Positions 12,955 through 27,900 of a stretch of 64,000 nucleotides of DNA are shown in pieces (the first letter of the stretch is position 1; the number at the start of each line of letters is the position of its first letter). The position numbers were made by a program, and so were the translations under genes. The stretch is from positions 596,624 through 660,623 of the forward strand of contig NMRA01000109.1 in assembly GCA_002633005.1 (NCBI GenBank). Reading direction: 5' to 3'. The stretch comes from Phoronis australis (taxonomy: Eukaryota > Phoronida > Phoronidae). Under the pieces are notes generated by a model. That model was not told the DNA's origin and did not search any database. It was given only the letters and a program-made list of their open reading frames with translations.

Positions 12955-15900
12955 GTGAGTGTTTATTGTTGTATGATGCCATTCATTTTAATTCTGAACT
13001 ACCGTACTTAAACAAGAGCAAGCGGCCAAATTTTTTACTTTTTAAGTTTGGGATTAAACCAGCTACCTTTCTACAAATATTCAAAGTCATGTAATGCTCA
13101 TTTATGACCCTGCTTCACAGCAATAACCATATTTTGGCTCAAATTTATAGAGAATCTGTTGTGTTTATTTTGATGATAGTTTGGACGTAATAAAATTTGG
13201 CCTGTGCGCTACATTGTGTGCTCTAAGGTGGGGCTGTGAGCTATAACCATAATAGAGACCTTTAGAGGTCTGTACTCGAGGCTTCTCTATATTTAATTGG
13301 ATTTCAGTTGCCAAAATCACTATCATGCCAGTTCTCCTGCAACACTTTACATTTCATTTTGTGACGTTTCTATTCTGTCCTTGTGTTCTTCACAGCACAA
13401 GTCTAAATGTTTAGACCTCTTTCCTGGTTGATGACATTTTTACAAGTGGGCTCTCTTGTTTTATCAGCTGTGATATTTCCCTTGCACACAGGAGCACACA
13501 AACCACACAGATGGAGGCCAGCACTGTAAGATAGTCCCTTGTACCCACATCCATCACTAAGTTTGAATGGTCTGGTAACACTGTGTACTTGTTAACCCCA
13601 GTCTCATTTCACACCTTTACAGAAGTTTCAGCTTGCATTTCCTAAGGTTGCATAACACAGGGGCCCACAATAGCTTGAGTCAACACCAAGCTGATACAGG
13701 GTGTCAATGGGAGCAAAGGGGTTATTGAGAATGTGGACATGGAGGGTACTATTGAGAATGTGGACATGGAGGGGACTATTGAGAATGTGGACATGGAGGG
13801 GACTATTGATGCTCTTCAGGGTAAAATTCAAGTCATCGTGTAAATGTTGCTTAAAAAGGGGTTCAAGTAATTAAAAGATATTAGCAGGGTAGTGATTCAA
13901 AAATCAGCAAGATTTGTGTATTAGTTCGATTTAAGATTTTCGTTCTTTGCAAAAATGTAAGGGCAAACTGTCCAAAGTCTTTTTAATGTGAAGGTTTTGT
14001 GTTTAGCAAGTGGGACTTGGTACAACTGTTCAGTCATTCTTGGGGTATGTTTGCGATCTTATCTCAGCAGTTGTCATAGCAACACCCAAATAACTGCTAT
14101 AGTCACTTTTCTAAAGTTCTACAAGTCTTGCATGTTTTTGTTCAGACATTATGTCGCTTATTTAGTGCAGTCAAATGATCTACGATCTTTGAGGAAAAAT
14201 TTGAAGTTTAGACATAAGTAAATGTAAGAGTGAGGATAGGCCTGAACAGTCAAGTTCACATGTGTTATTTTAAAAAGCAAATGCAAAATCAAAGCATGTT
14301 TTACTGTGCGATGGCTGCTTTTTCTTTGCTCTGAGGCATTTGACTGTAGGTACAAATGGTGTTGAAGCATCTCCTATTTCGTTTGTCAAATGAATTCCCT
14401 TGAAAAGATTGTTAGTTGTAATAACTCACTATCGAATTATCCAAACAAATATGCTGGTCCTTATGCACATTGCATTGTACCCCAACGTCTATGTATACCT
14501 TTATTTCGCCTTGCTTTGATACCATTTAAATCTGCTTATATCGTCAACACATCTTTTTACCAATGTGCTGAGCACACTTCTTCACCCAGTATCTGTGTTT
14601 GCTCTGGATAGTGAGAAAACATTCAACCTCTTGGTACGATTGTGCTGTTCTTGACAAAGCGACTTTATACTGCTGGGGAAACGGGTTTCAATAGCATGGC
14701 GTGAAAATTCACAACCCAATTTTCATTTAAAACTTTCCGTTCAAAATGGGTGCAAAGCATTTAGAATCACATGAAAATCGTTCTTTTTTACTCTGTACGG
14801 AAGCTGTACTGACATCTGCAAGTCAAAAAACAATGGTTGTGAAGAGCTAAATGAATATGTTGTCTACTACTTTGTTGCGCAAATACTTGTAATGCAAGGA
14901 AACTGTATTGAGTCCAAAGTGTTAGGCAAATTATTTGGGATGTACTATACCCATTCACTTCTTGGAAGCCATTACAATTTAAAGAAACCTGCTGTGTTAA
15001 AACCCATTACATCTTGAAAGGAGCCACTTTAAAACCCTGTTACGTTTTTTCTCAATGAACATGTATTCTTTGATTGTCGAAATTATGGAGAAGCATTTCA
15101 AATCGGAATTGAATTGAAGTTGCATTGCTGTCACGCTAGCTCTTTGATGGGGCAGGTAGTTTGAACTTGACGAGTCTTTGATGGTTAATACCCTTGTCAA
15201 CTGTTGTTACTGATTACTATGAGATTAATCAACTTCTTGTCTCAGATAATTTGGTGTAGAAAATTGTTTTTCTGACTTCCGGGCTTCGACTAGATCATTA
15301 TGTAATGATTTTGTTTTTAATTACGCTTTTAACGTCTAATATTGAAGACTTTATGAGGTACTGATTGGAACTACATGCTGACCACTCAATTGTTAAGTCT
15401 GACATGTTAGTGTGGCACATGCTACTCAGATATTGACCCTGGTCAGAATTCAGTTGCTGCTGGCTAGGACAATACCATACTTAAAGGCAGACTTAAGCCC
15501 CATTCCCACTTGCACTCCCATACATCGGTTCAACCTGTTGCACAATTTATGTGCCAACAGCAGACAACAGAAGAATCTATTCAAATGATAGTTTGATCAC
15601 AGGAAATAGATGAATAATGACCTGTGGTCAGTGATGACTGTGTAGGGTACCCTTTGATCTCCTTAATTATTAGTCGCAACTTCTGGAAATAGCCAGGTTG
15701 GGAGTTGACTAAAACAGACCTGTGAACATGTGTTTTATAACAAGTCATCTAAGAGTGAACACAATGAAACACGACGTGTGTCTATGGAATAGACGATAAG
15801 AGAATACCTACAGGACGAAAGTAATCTGACAAAATGTCATGTTCCCTATGTCATAACAGCTAACTCTGTCAACTACAAAATGACTGCTACCAGCTATTGG

Positions 15901-18900
15901 GATGGCAAAATTCTAATTACAAAATGGCTTAGCCACCTTTCTAACTATCCTGTTATTTCACCTTCATTCTTGGTCATCAGGGGAGACCACTCTGACAATG
16001 AATTCGACTTCCTGGGGAATTATGGGCCATTTTATCCAAATACTTGTTCTGTATGTTTCGGAAGGACTGTTTTCTTTTTTTGCTATCCTGCTACTTGATG
16101 TTTGAAAGGACAGATTGACTTAGAAATGTATTTTGTCAGATTTTGAAAAGTTTTCTCTCCCAATCCAACTGTGGTCTTAATAGCCTCTCATCAGTGAACA
16201 AGTCCAGACGATAACATTAGGGCAGCCTCTTTTATTAAAGTGGATTTTCTTTTTGTTTCCTTTCATGTTTTTCCAATACGATTTAGTGTCTTGTCTGAAA
16301 TTGCACTCAAAATCTCATATAAGCATGGTTCTGACGTAATATTTTGCTGTCCTTTTACAGCTGTTGGATATCATACGCAATACAAATGTCAGCTCTAACC
16401 TGTGTTTTTCATGGTCCATTACCTCTACATTTTTCAGTTTTCCCATTACCTCTTTGAGTGTCTGTCTACCTGTCCATCTGGTCATTCCATTTGTCCACCA
16501 GGCCACCTCCATCAGTCTATGGACAGGAGGTTGAAAACATAACCTCTATTGTGCAGTAATAACAAAACTGAAGTTCCTCAAAGAAGTTGTATACCACTCT
16601 TTTGCAAATGGTTTAATTTCATTGCAAGAATGAAGTTAAAACATTTTGATATTTTTACCTTTATTGGAATTGACTATTAAAACCAGGGTGCAGTTAAGTA
16701 TTAAAACAACTCTGGAGACAGTATTGCAGACAATCAATTTTTTTTATTTTTTTCATTTTTTATAAGTGATCTGTTGCACTGAATTTATGCTTTGTAATTT
16801 TTGAAGCTCTATAGCATAGCTAGTTACCATTTGCTAATGTGTTGAGAAATGGTTATTCACAATAATGTTAGAGTTGGATGCCTTTGGAAAAGGAGGAAGG
16901 ATCAATTTCGACTATTTCTGTTATCCGAAATTTGGGAGATTTTATTATTTTGTGCTGTAGGGTTGTTTTCCCCCACCTAAGATATTGATTGGTGAAATAA
17001 TAAAATTTTTGTTAATTCCTTTTTCTCAATAAAAGAAATACTTAGAAGAATACTAGAAACGTTTGTGCTTTACCACTGCTATAAAATAACACTTGGTAAG
17101 GTTTACGTTGTGTGTGGTATTTTTTCTAGAATTGATCAAAATTTCTGTTGATTGCATCCAAATGAATTTCTATTTCCTTTTGGTTTTCAGGTTGTTAGTG
17201 GAGAAATTTCCACGGTACTCGTTAATAAAGTCATTATTTTCTCATCCAATTTCTAAATTGAAATCCTTTCCAGAGGCTTATTATGAATCGTTTTTTAGAA
17301 GTTCGCTGAATGGTTTGACCCACTTCTGCTCAGTGAATCGTTGAACATTAGCCTTCTGAAATTGTTTTCTGAGTGCGTAATTGTTTCTGAATGCGGGCTT
17401 TTAATAGGCGTTGGCAACAGGGATTTCTTTGTATCATTTGTTTTATTGCTTCAAAATTGCTACTGTGGATTGTCACATATGTAATTACTACACGCCATCA
17501 AGACAGTTACCACATTGTCAAATAGTCTCGTCCCGACAGTCGGCAGCACTTCAATTACACTTGCATTAGCTGTCAATTGTTCATTTTATCGTCTAAAATA
17601 ACAGTTGAAGTTCTTTGTTGCGAAGACTTAATTCCACAGAGAAAAATTTCAACCTGACATTTCTAGCTGTTATGTAACATATTCCTTTTGAAAATCTCAT
17701 TAACTTGATTTTGTTAGAGCGTTTTCATTGGTTAATCGGTTTGTTATGTTTGAGCCAATCATTAGCACTGGCCATCCTGTGTTGTGTTTGTTCTGACTTT
17801 TTGAACTTTCAAGGCTTACTGTACAAAGGCTAGTTAGTGTACGTGTATATTCTGGGACCAATTTCAAAATGAGAAAATTGAAATTCAGTTTTTGTTTAGA
17901 GAGTACATTAGTGATTGGCAATTGTGGTCCGGTGTTGGTATGCAAGTTTCTGTTTATATCCAAAGTAATTGCAACCCAATATACTTTTGTGAATTGTAAA
18001 ATCTTACAGTTTGCAGGTTACCCAATTTTATTGATTAGGCTAATGAAAATGGTAATAATTGGTTCTGATGTGTGTTTTCAAAACTTGATGTGGTGATAAG
18101 TCATTTTTTTAAATTAAAGTAATGTGTTGCCAGCTAAAATGGGTTTGGGTCGTTTTTCACCTGGTGCTAGCTAAAATGGGGTGGGATCTATCCTCTATTT
18201 TCACCCAGTGCCACCTGATGACCGATGATTTGGGTTAGGGTCTGCACATGCTTCTGTAGTATATTGTGCATTTCTGATAAACAAAAAAAAATGGAGTGAC
18301 TGTAGTTTGTAACCTGAGGCTCTGCAGGGGTCCTGTTCACTACCCATTTTGTCACTGCTGATCCATTACCTTGCTAGGGCTTTGGTATGGAGTTTACAAC
18401 AAATCGACATGCTTGCTTTACAGTCCAATCAACAAACTTGATTAGATACTTTCAGCTAATAAATTATCACAGTGATGTCAGTAATCACTGAAAAGTGCAG
18501 CGGAAGACTTGCATGATTTGAATATTATATGTATGCATGGAAATTTGGAAAATTGACATGTGCTTGTACTTTCAAAATTAAAGGGGCAAGAAACGGTGTT
18601 TTTGTTGAAAATCAGCATTTGGTTTGGGCTTCTTTATCAGTATAAAATTGTTCCTTTATCTCATTCCATACTCACGTTAAAACTACGGTATTTCTAGGCT
18701 CGGTTTTTAAGAAATTATTTGCTTGTTGCAATTTTGTATGAAGTGTATTTGGTTTGAGAATTTGGATTTGAAGATTATTTTTAACATCTATGTTTGTCCT
18801 TGTTCAGGTGTAATCTACACAAATGAGGTACTTGACCGTGAGACAACCCCGTTCTACTGGCTAACAGTGTACGCCCAGGACCGCGGCACAGCCCCGCTAT

Positions 18901-21900
18901 CTTCCTACATCTGGATCTACATACAGGTAAACTTTGTTGTTTATTATTATTACTGGTAAACTGAGTTGCTCTAGTGCTTGCTTCAGACTGTTCCTCTCAT
19001 TTATGCCTTGCTCAGGTAAATGACAGTTTTGACATGGAACAATTTGCCATTAAACACAATTTTTGGGGTAAGAATTCATTGAAAAAGGAATTTGATAGAG
19101 ACAAAATCAAGACTGCTTGTGCAAGTTGGATTAAGTTGTTGTAAAATGAGATGTTATTTCTTTTTATTGTTGCACTATTGTGGTTCAGAAACATTTTGAA
19201 GATAGAAATGAAATAAAAGTATTATGGGTATTAATTTTTTACTCGTTAATTATTAATTCTTGGTAGGTTGATGATGTCAACGACAACGTGCCTCAGACTA
19301 TGGAGCCTGCGTACTACCCATCCGTAAGCGAGAACAGCCCCATGGCCACGTCTGTTGTGCAGGTGGTAGCCGAGGACAAGGACCATCTCTCCGTTGGCAT
19401 GCTGACCTATGAGATCACCCGCGGCAACCCTCAGGGATTCTTCACTATCGACAAGAAAACAGGTGAGCGTGGAGAAAATAGATTATTTACGTCATTGAGT
19501 GAGTGGTGGAGTTCTCAAACTTGTTCTTGTATCACAAAACTTGTGCTGACTTAGCTGACTCTGAATTTCTTTAAACAGAGACTGAGATCTCAACAGTTGC
19601 AACAAGTTGGCGTGGTGTTGATTGAAACTGGTGAAGCCTTACCTCCAAACATATTTTAGTTTAGGAACCAGGGGCCCCGTTTTATCAAAGGTCTTGAGTT
19701 GGATCGTAACCAAGACTATCGTTTCTGGATGACAAATAATTAATTAACATGGATTATGAAGAAATACTTTGAACTTGAATGTGAACTGCAATTACGTTTA
19801 TGTCCATAGCAAAATTTTGCTGTGACAAAATATGCACTGTCACCTTCGCACAAACGACCGACTACTTTTTTTATAAAACGAGCCCTTGGCTTGATGTCTT
19901 CAAATTTACTCCTGGAGGTATATACATGCTTCCAACGGCATACTTTTTCAGGTGTGTACCTCACACTGGCCCTGTTCCCTTAAGCTTGTGGGCTCCCTTC
20001 TGTGTGATGCATTCACACTCTGTGGTAGTGTGAGTTTCGATCTGCTGTCACTATTTATTTCCCATCCATGTTCAATTCTTCTATTGCCTGATGATGAGAC
20101 ATGGTCTTGAAATATAGCAGCTAATTTAATTTAATTTTTTGTACGTTATGTCTCTTGGTCTTTTGCTTCATAAGTGCACGGTGAAGACTGTATAGAGACT
20201 ACTAGCGAGTATGTATAAGCTGTCTTACAAAAAGTACAGTCATTCCTTCTACCAAGTATGTGTCAATGAAGGGCTGCTACGGAACTATATTATGTATGGG
20301 TAGGATTTTGTGCAGAGTTTGTACATGATGGATACCCCCTCCATATGACCATGTGCCCCATGACTGTTCAGTGCCAGACCTCGCTCTGGTCCTGGATCAG
20401 TAACTCTCGACGTGTCTGCATCGGCATTTGTTTGGTAAAAGGCGTCTATAGTTTTTTTCTTTTCTTCTGAGCTGTATTTAGTCTTGGCAAACGTTTTTGT
20501 TTCTGAATGATTCTCATGATTTATCAGATGGTGGTTGTCCCAGTCTGTCTGGCTGGCCTTTACATCCAGGTCATTGTCACCAACAAGCCATTCATCATAA
20601 ATAATACAGGAGTCTGCCATTCACAAATATGCTAAGCTGACATTTATTTTTTTCAATGTTCATCATATGCACTCAATGCTAATTTACCTCCCATTTGAAT
20701 GCTCTCGGTGTAATATTTGGAGGGGAGTGCCAAAACCAACAGTTTCATTTATCAGTATTTTTATTACTGCAAGGTCAAGATTCTTCATTTTGGCTATGGT
20801 TAATGGCTGATACGTTTGCTTTTTTTCTTAAGCTTTATGTATTATGGCGATTGATAAAAATCTTACTGAGCTTTGTGCAGAAAAATAGCTGCTAACAACA
20901 AATTGAGATGTTTTGATATTTAGTTTTGTTTAGAAACTCATTAAGATAATAATAATCCTTGCCACAGTGTGTAATGAACTGGGAAGTCTATTCTTTATGT
21001 TTTGATGTTTGTAATTTGTAATCACATTCTATCTCTAAATTTTATGAATTTGAGGAACAGTATGAAGGTTAGTAACACAAAATAAAATGAGTAATCATTT
21101 ACAATTTCTATATCATGGTTACCGTCAGGCAACGTTATGCGAAATTATAAGCATTCAAAACAAAGTGGGATGCCTTTGAAAAATGAAAAGAACACCAATT
21201 TTGCCAATTATTTTTGTCTGAAATTGGTGGGAATTTTGAAGTCTTTGAAATTGATTTTATTCTAATCTGAAGTTTTGCTGTTACTTCTCACGATTTAGCT
21301 GTTGCCTGACAAGATACATCCCATCTGACTTATCTGCGTGGGGATATTTTTCTGAAGCTCATTCGAAAGGTGCTGCCCTTTTCAAATAATTAAGTGGGTG
21401 CATCGCCAGCGTAGTTCTTTTCAACCCTTATTTGTTTGTTGAGGTACTTCAGCCGGTCTGGCTAACATTGATAGTGTTTAGTTGTGGCCAGTTGAGATAA
21501 TCCTGGCTGTTGTTAGAAATTCTCTGCGTTGGTGTTTTTTCAAAACCTCTTGAGATTCGGGCTTTGGGTGGAAAGTGATTTGTCACGCATGACACTTCAT
21601 TTTTTGCAGTCTTTGGTTGCCTTGGCACAAAATTGTTTACATATACAACTTTGGAATGACGTGGGTAAAAAATTAGCAAAATGAAATCAGACACTGTCGT
21701 GAAATCTATTCTCTTCATTGAGTTCAATAAAATACCTTTGCAAAAATACTGTTCTATTGTTTCTCTGGTGATAAGGTTGTAGAATGATAATTTCTGTCAC
21801 CTTTCAGCGGCATGAAATAGAGCATCACCTATTGGTCATTTTTTGCCGATTCTTCAATCAACTGTTCTTTTTTACAAGGTCGCATACATGTCACAAAAAT

Positions 21901-24900
21901 TACTGGAACTGGTTTCTCTTTGTTACGAGTTGTTAGTTTTTGTATTACGAGCAAATCAAATTTCTGACCAAATTTTGCTCCAGGGAAGTTGTAATCATCT
22001 CCCTAAAAATGTCATAAAAACTGCAGCAGATTGCGTGTGTCATGAGCGTGCTGTTTTCCAGTTGACTTCAGATGTGGATAATGAAACCTAAATTCTGAGC
22101 AAGAAAGCACATCATTTATGTGTTGCTTTCATCAATTTATTTATTTACTATTTGTGTCATTTGTATAGTAATGCTTGACAATTGTTGAAACAACAGACTT
22201 GCCCCTTCTGGTCAAATGATTGGTATGTTAGAATGTCATTCTGCATTCCATGTCCCCAACAATGCAGTTAAAGCACACTGACAGGTGATTAATAGCTTTC
22301 CAGCACAGTCACTTTTTACCATCATTTTCAGCAAGACAACATGCCGATTTCTAACATAAATATTCTATTAAAGAAGCTTTCTCTTTGTCTCTCCAGATTT
22401 TTCGTTAGTTTTCAGTGTTTTCTAGTAATTGTTGATATGTTCGTTGCTTTGGCTTGCTCTTGCACGTCAATTCTCATTTTCTTGTTTTGATTGCTGTCAT
22501 CATTTAGTGCACTTCTGCTGATTGTAGCAGCAGAGTTATATCATCAATTAACACTCAGCTGTTCAGACATCAAATTATGTAATTTCTATCCTGTCAATGA
22601 TTAGCAGTGATAAAAACATTAGCAGCATTTCACTGTATATTTTCTTTGAAGTTTGACTGTTTGTCCCTGGTTGCAGTCATTAGTGCTGTTTACACTTACA
22701 AAGTTGACAGGGATCAACTGACATGGAACAAGTTGTTCCAATGTGTAGGTTGCGCAAATTGACACTGCTGTGGCAACTTTTTGCTACCCATTTGTGAGGT
22801 AGAGTAATTTGCACCCGAACATTTTGCGCCGTGTCAATTATAAGTCTAAATGCGAAATTGGAGTAAGGCGGAAAGGATCATCTCTACTGCGCTTGTGCAA
22901 TGACCTATGTACGGGTTCTTTGTCTCTGTAACTGTCGTTGTTTGTAAACCTGCGCATGTGCGATACAGTCTCTCCAGCCTTTAATTTCCGTCTTGCCACG
23001 GTTAGTGAGTTGTGTGTGTAAAAGGCCGCTTGACACGGGTCAATTTGCTCCGTTTCAGTTGCGCCGGGCCAAAAGTTGATGTCTAAACAGGACTATTGAA
23101 TATCACTGAAAAGTCAGGCGTTGGCCAACTTAGTTCATGTTAGAGGCTGCAGATTTTGGCAAAGGGTGATTTATCTAACAGTTCCTACACTATAATAGTC
23201 TTCACACCTACATTAGTGTACGAACTGTTTGAGAAAACACCGTAGGCTTTTTACATAGGACTTGACTGTGCAGTAAGACTTCATAGGTCGATTTAGAGCT
23301 ACCGGGAGAAAAAAACTTTTGCATGCTGTTTTTAGGGGCTACACGGAATTTTATACCAGTAATTGTGATTTGCAACAACCTAGATATGCCAGTGAAATCC
23401 ACTGTTTACAAGATCACGATTTAGAATTTGTGTGTCTGGATGCAATGAATTCATCTTCATGGTGGAACAATTTGATTAACTGTTTCTCAATGTGTTCCTC
23501 GACTGTTATGTCCTTCGTTTCTTTCACTGATGATTGTCTGCATGTCTCCATTTGGATGTGTGAAATGGGTCAGGTGTATTTCCCAGGTACATTATATAAC
23601 TTACCTGGACAGGTGAGCAGACCCTCATTGGTTGTGTTCTGCCTGTTTGCTTTCCTGGAAGAGGAACTAGGTCAAATTGCTATTGTCCAGTTATACATAC
23701 TATGCTGTTTTCTTGAAATGGCTTGGTCACTGGTCACTGGTCACTAGTCCTGGCAGGTGACCAGGTTATGCAGAGTACTATGTTTTAGAACTATTCCCTA
23801 GCAAGTCATCGTCCTTGTGAAACACTTCCATATTGTTGCTTGGAAGCAATGTAACCATAACTTTTAAAATGCATTGTTTATCGTTGCTATTCATTTTATG
23901 TGATATTTAACATCACGGTAAGACAGTTATTATTGCACACAAAAATATTTGGTAAAATCAGTATTGTTCCAATATTCACTACCTTTCACTACCTTTTAAT
24001 ACTCTTAATTGTATAATACCTAGCTATGATGTACCTAGCTATCAACAGAGTATATTGATCTTACCTTTGACTTTTGTTAAGAACTTTCACAAACTAAAAT
24101 TATAATAGTTCGCAATACTTTGTATGAAGAAGAGTCATGATATTTACACATTACCCAAATTGTAAATGTTCAGCTGACAAACTCCCTTTTTCTGGGTGAA
24201 TCGTTGCACTTTGGAGAGACATGAATTTCTACTTGGTTTGTGCTAAGAGTTAGAAATCCAACAGTTGTTGCCATCTGTTCTCACTCCTTTCTATTCTTTG
24301 TTGTTGCGGTGACCCAACTGGAGTAAAAGATTCCATTTCTGACCCAGTGTGTTGTGCCAGACTTGACACTTAACTGATTACTTATGACGCCACACTCAAA
24401 ATGTTGACACGCAAAAAGCAAACTTCGTGGAATGCGGCAAATTCGATTTTACCCCAATCCCCAACGCCATCAATTACCCACTGGAAGCGTCATAATTCGG
24501 GCCAATCGGTTGAGATTGTTTTAATTCACGCCCGAAGCCTGTGTTAATTCCGTGGCATAGTTATGAAACATGGTCATAATTAGACGCATGACCCTCGGGT
24601 GCGTTAGCTAGTTTTTTGTAGTGTTTGTCAAAAGAATTCGCTGTGTTTATGGTTAGTATCAATTTTCACGGGCTTCTTTATAATTGGTTGCATGCTCCCA
24701 GTTGACCAGCCTGTTCCCCTTTGAGTCTTTGGTAATTGCATCTCGCCTACAACCCCCTGCGAGCACGGCTAGCATTGAGTTTTTAGTCTGTGCCATGAAT
24801 TGTAAAGGGTTTTTATTTTGCCACTGGTTGTAATGCTATCTACTGTTTTCCACCATAGAAAAATTTGCGAGTGTTGTAAATGAATATGTTTTAAGATTGT

Positions 24901-27900
24901 ACACTCTTTTTCCTCTTCTTATGATAACCAATATTGAGGTTAATTATGTTAAAAAAATCTTGCAGTGGTTGATAAAAAAACATTGATGTCTACATTGCTG
25001 TGAGGTATTGTCATCTATTGAGGCTACATTTGTGATTGCTGGAACCTCATAACTTGCCCGCAATTTTACAAGTACATTAAGGCTCAACGTTAAGCATAAC
25101 ATCTACTCGCCAAATGCAACCTGGCAAAATTCAGTCGTCAAACAGAAACTGAGGTATCAAAAACAAAGGATCTTTGTACGAGGGTTTCAAAGCGTTGGGT
25201 CCCTGCAAACGACGCATAGTTGGCAAGAGCATAGATTGAAATAGAGTGAATTTCTGAAGTGAAAGGCCACTGAACTCAGCAAATGTCCACCGAAATGGCC
25301 CTGACGTAGTTGAAGGGAAAATTAGAAGTGTCTGGTGTACTCTGGTAAAGACCATTTTTCCTTTATGATGTTCTGGATAAGACCTTGTCCAGTCCAGAGT
25401 CAAGTTCACTAACTGGTCAACATGTGTTTAAGGGCAGTAACAAGTGTGACTCTGTTCTCTGGTCACTGACCACTGGTCAGTTGTGCCCAGAAAGTAATTA
25501 CCTTCTACCTGGATGAACCAGTCTTTTGCTGGACTCTAGGTTACAATAAGCTGGTGATCAAATTTACTTGTAGATTTTTATCCCATTACTGCAGGTGTTG
25601 CTGTTTCAGACATTTATTACTTGTCTTTGATAGTTGTTATTCCTGTTCTCAAACTATGTATACAAGGATGTTTGTCTCCTTGAGTATGAAAAGTATGTTA
25701 ACATAGCAGCATTTATTTAGAAAAAACATTCTGCTGGTTTTGTGTTTAATAATTTATTTAGTGTTTATAAAAAGCACCCAACAGTAAACGTTCGGCATCT
25801 TCTCGACAACTGGGATTACTGGTAATTACTGGTCTATTGAAAGGACTGCTTAAATCATGATAAATCTGGCTGTGAGCCTACAGGGTAGGGGTGTTATCAC
25901 GGGATGTTTTCTTCCTCGTTTTGTCACTGGGCACGACCTAATCTTGTGCTCAACATAGTGGGGAAACTGAGAGGGGGCAGGGGCGTAGTGAGATGTTTTC
26001 CCTGTGATAAGACGGGTGATTCTGTGAGCGACACTTTGTTTGAGCAGGAAACGCGTCAGAAGTGTTTGTGTTTTAGTTGGTGATAAATTTTCATAAAGTT
26101 GATAATTGATATATGAAAAATAACGCTGAATCGAAAATACTTTCTAAAACGATGTTTGAAAAGTTGAGTACCGAACCAATTGTTTAGAAAAGCTTTAGAA
26201 TCTTCTTTAAGGCACAATATGTCATACAAGGTAATTTGTTTTTCACTAGAAGGTAAGTACCACTAAATAAGTGCTTTATCATGTGCAAGCTCTGCTCCTT
26301 AGCTATCATTAGAAAATGTCTCAGGAAATGTTTAAAGCCATTGAAATATGAAAATGATCAATTTTGGAAACTTTTTGGCATAAAGTTTGTGAGTTATACC
26401 ACATTTAATGAAGATTTTACTGTCTCATCCAAATGTTGAGTGTTTGTTAAGAAATAGAGGAGAAATTCCGCCTAATTCAAAAACAAGGTTTGTGGGACAA
26501 AAATTTTAACAATAACTACCTTTGTTCCTTGCTGATGACCAAAGTAGATACATTTTGTATGTTCATCAAGATGTATACCTTATTTGAACTCTGGTATTTG
26601 CTTTGTTATGAACATTCATCAACAGCTCCTGTGTACAAGGTAGAATTTGGTGACTTGTATGGCCCCATGCAGGTGTCTGAGATCAATTTCGTGATATGAA
26701 TTTATTGAATGCGTATAGACTCGTAAATGGACTATTGGCAGGCTTGATTAATGGTGCGATACAAACATGACATATGAAACCTGTCTTTGCAGTGTTACAG
26801 GATTTACACAAGCGATTGGCCAATAGATAAAGAGATAGCTTTCTAGAGCTAGTGATGTGTATAAGGACACTGCATCATACTAGGCTGGTCGTATGATTAG
26901 AATGTGATAAATTGGCACGAAAAAACCATGTCACGCGATGCCAACGGCCTGATTGTAGCTACGATAGTCTAGGCCATGACTGGCATCTCGCGATAGCATA
27001 TCTCTTGAAAATCGTGTTAATACCGTAAAACGTCGCCCGATTTATGATTGCCAGGAACCATTTGTCATCAAGTAATCTTGGTTTGAAAAGTGGCTATAAA
27101 AATCTGGTCTGAATGGATGTAGAAGTGCACAAATATTTAGTAGTTTTTAGTCATAGCAACAGACAAACATTTTAGTGTTGGTTAACTCGCATTCTTTTGA
27201 TATTTTTACTAGTGATTTGAGCAGTTTTCTTCTCACATTTGAAGTTGCTGAAATTTTGATACTACTTGACAGCGATTGGCTAATTAATAATCATGTTAAA
27301 CAGGTTAGTTTGACATTGTTTAACAAACAGTGAAAAGGCTGATAAATTATCTGTACATGTTCGCCCCTTGAGATTGATTGAATTTGATTTAATGGCAGAC
27401 AAAATAATCTTCAGGTGATGAAATGTTATTCAGCATGTTTGAGCCAGTTTGTTTCTATTTATAGTTCAAATCAAGTTTCTACCTCCGCAGTTCTCTTCAT
27501 AACAAGCAATCTAAATACGATATACTTTGTATGGAAACACGTTTTCAGCAGACACTGTTAAGACATTGTTTTTGATCTTAAAGTTAATTTCAGCCATTCT
27601 CATTTTTTAACATTTTCCGTCTACATTGTGGTGTTAACTACATTTTCATAGTTTACTGCTCATTTTCAAACTTGCCTTCATTCACGACTCGATTTGAGTG
27701 CATCCTGCTATAAAAATATAAAAGAAGTTGCTGAAAAACTAAAATCCTTTAAGCCAGCAATGAAGGTTTTTAGCTTTGCCTGTTTAGTCCTTGTATTCCT
27801 ATCATATTATTATTACATATTCTGTTGTAAGTTTCCTGGAGATTAACTAGTAATTATTTGTTTATTTTGACAGGCATCAGATCAATTTTGCTTGTGTCTG

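Larger units (their letters stand above)
12955..18807 (+). other. Intron 1 (5.9 kb)
   Basis: GT-AG intron. It contains a 3 x 27-bp minisatellite (13727-13807) and a diverged copy of repeat X (16812-16945). No other exon or gene is recognised on either strand. Confidence 0.8.

Noticed and set aside
9657-12982. Minus-strand ORFs of 60-161 codons opposite the first coding exon
   Set aside because: Shadows of the coding strand; no independent coding signal.
12955-13094. Continuation of the first coding exon to the stop at 13092
   Set aside because: A strong donor GTGAGT at 12955 and an in-frame match of exon 2 complete repeat 10. The extension has no cadherin character.
13628-13831. Minus-strand ORF with HILNSPLHV-type repeats
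   Set aside because: By-product of the 27-bp minisatellite.
23319-23747. 142-codon plus-strand ORF in intron 3
   Set aside because: Rich in Cys, Phe and Trp, with no domain, no Kozak context and random-looking composition. Probably chance.
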